In this document: positions 5,545 through 5,868 of the stretch, in pieces | How positions within the stretch are numbered: the first letter of the stretch is position 1 | How the letters are laid out: the number at the start of each line of letters is the position of its first letter | Source of the DNA: an uncultured Roseiflexaceae bacterium | GTDB lineage: Bacteria; Chloroflexota; Chloroflexia; Chloroflexales; Roseiflexaceae | Assembly: GCA_903932805.1 (NCBI GenBank) | Contig: CAIZHO010000039.1 | Coordinates: forward strand, 1 to 5,868 | Length of the DNA stretch: 5,868 bases | Direction of reading: 5' to 3' | Translations under genes and position numbers: made by a program | The notes under the pieces: model-generated | What the model was told of the DNA's origin: nothing | What the model saw: the letters and a program-made list of their open reading frames with translations, nothing else | The model's database searches: none

Positions 5545-5552
5545 GAGGAGGT
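5545..5552 (+). promoter_or_regulatory. Strong Shine-Dalgarno site for the gene at 5560
   Basis: GAGGAGGT lies 7 nt before the ATG at 5560. This is the best ribosome binding site in the window and fixes the start over the in-frame ATG at 5566. Confidence 0.85.
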
Positions 5553-5559
5553 ACCCCTG

Positions 5560-5868
5560 ATGGCAATGCAAATCCGTGATATCCGCAACCCAGCCATCCG
5601 TGCTGTTCGCTCCGACACGACCGCAATGTTCGTCCACCACGCGCCCACGTACACACCACGCTTTGTCGGGAGCGCATTGCTGGCAATGGTGAGCATCTAC
5701 ATTGCTGTCACGACCCTCTTTCAGTGGGGCAGCGTTCAATTGGCCGACGTCCGGTACGGTGCGACACGCACTTTTCATGCCGACGCATACGTCGGGATCA
5801 ATGACCACGTTGATCAACCCAGCCACTTTGTTGCCATGAACGTCAACAGTCGCATCGTCATCATGCAC
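5560..5868 (+). CDS. Single-pass membrane protein of unknown function, N-terminal part (truncated by window edge)
   Basis: There are 103 open codons from the ATG at 5560 to the window end, with no stop. Residues 1-33 are polar and basic (several Arg), which suggests a cytoplasmic N-terminus. About 36-55 form one hydrophobic helix (VGSALLAMVSIYIAVTTLF). From about 60 on the chain looks soluble and probably extracytoplasmic. The segment with VRYGATRTFHADAYVG (64-79) and PSHFVAMNVNSRIVI (87-101) resembles a recurrent uncharacterised family that I associate with Chloroflexota membrane proteins; that memory cannot be checked here. No enzymatic motif is visible. The gene has a near-consensus promoter with two LexA-like boxes and a strong SD, so it may be derepressed on DNA damage. 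It is divergent from MATE. Gene call strong, function unknown. Confidence 0.82.
   Translation, partial: MAMQIRDIRNPAIRAVRSDTTAMFVHHAPTYTPRFVGSALLAMVSIYIAVTTLFQWGSVQLADVRYGATRTFHADAYVGINDHVDQPSHFVAMNVNSRIVIMH

Overview
The window looks like a chromosomal segment of a bacterium with mid-50s % GC (my estimate by eye). It most likely comes from the Chloroflexota, and plausibly from the Chloroflexia. The reasons are a STAND/NB-ARC-type NTPase, a GT-C-like membrane protein with an N-terminal ectodomain in a style I associate with that phylum, intergenic heptamer tandem repeats, and a Gram-positive-type LexA-like box. The taxonomic call is an inference. No tRNA, rRNA, CRISPR array, insertion sequence or phage gene is visible.

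Layout. (1) 938-1, minus: the N-terminal 312 codons of a STAND-type ATPase, cut by the window edge. (2) 939-1089: a divergent intergenic region with a perfect 7+1+7 palindrome (1028-1042), a wider inverted repeat and an extended -10 promoter. (3) 1090-2853, plus: a 587-residue polytopic membrane protein with a GT-C glycosyltransferase-like core. (4) 2854-3144: a convergent, apparently gene-free region with weak hairpins. (5) 3810-3145, minus: a complete deoxynucleoside kinase. (6) 5261-3900, minus: a complete MATE-family efflux transporter lying upstream of the kinase on the same strand. An 89-bp gap separates them and holds a heptamer array that touches the transporter's stop codon. (7) 5262-5559: a divergent intergenic region holding two heptamer arrays and then a strong promoter with two LexA-like boxes. 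(8) 5560-5868, plus: the first 103 codons of a single-pass membrane protein, cut by the window edge.

How the genes relate. MATE and the kinase may be co-transcribed. Otherwise the neighbours look functionally independent: a signalling ATPase, envelope glycosylation or another membrane function, nucleotide salvage, efflux, and a putatively damage-inducible membrane protein.

The most notable signals are in 5315-5552. One is an 11-unit, strictly 7-bp-periodic array in which every unit starts with ACT or TCT. The other is a near-consensus sigma70-type promoter with a GAAC-N4-GTTC palindrome inside its spacer and a one-mismatch copy exactly 36 bp downstream. I did not find convincing evidence for a new multi-gene system.
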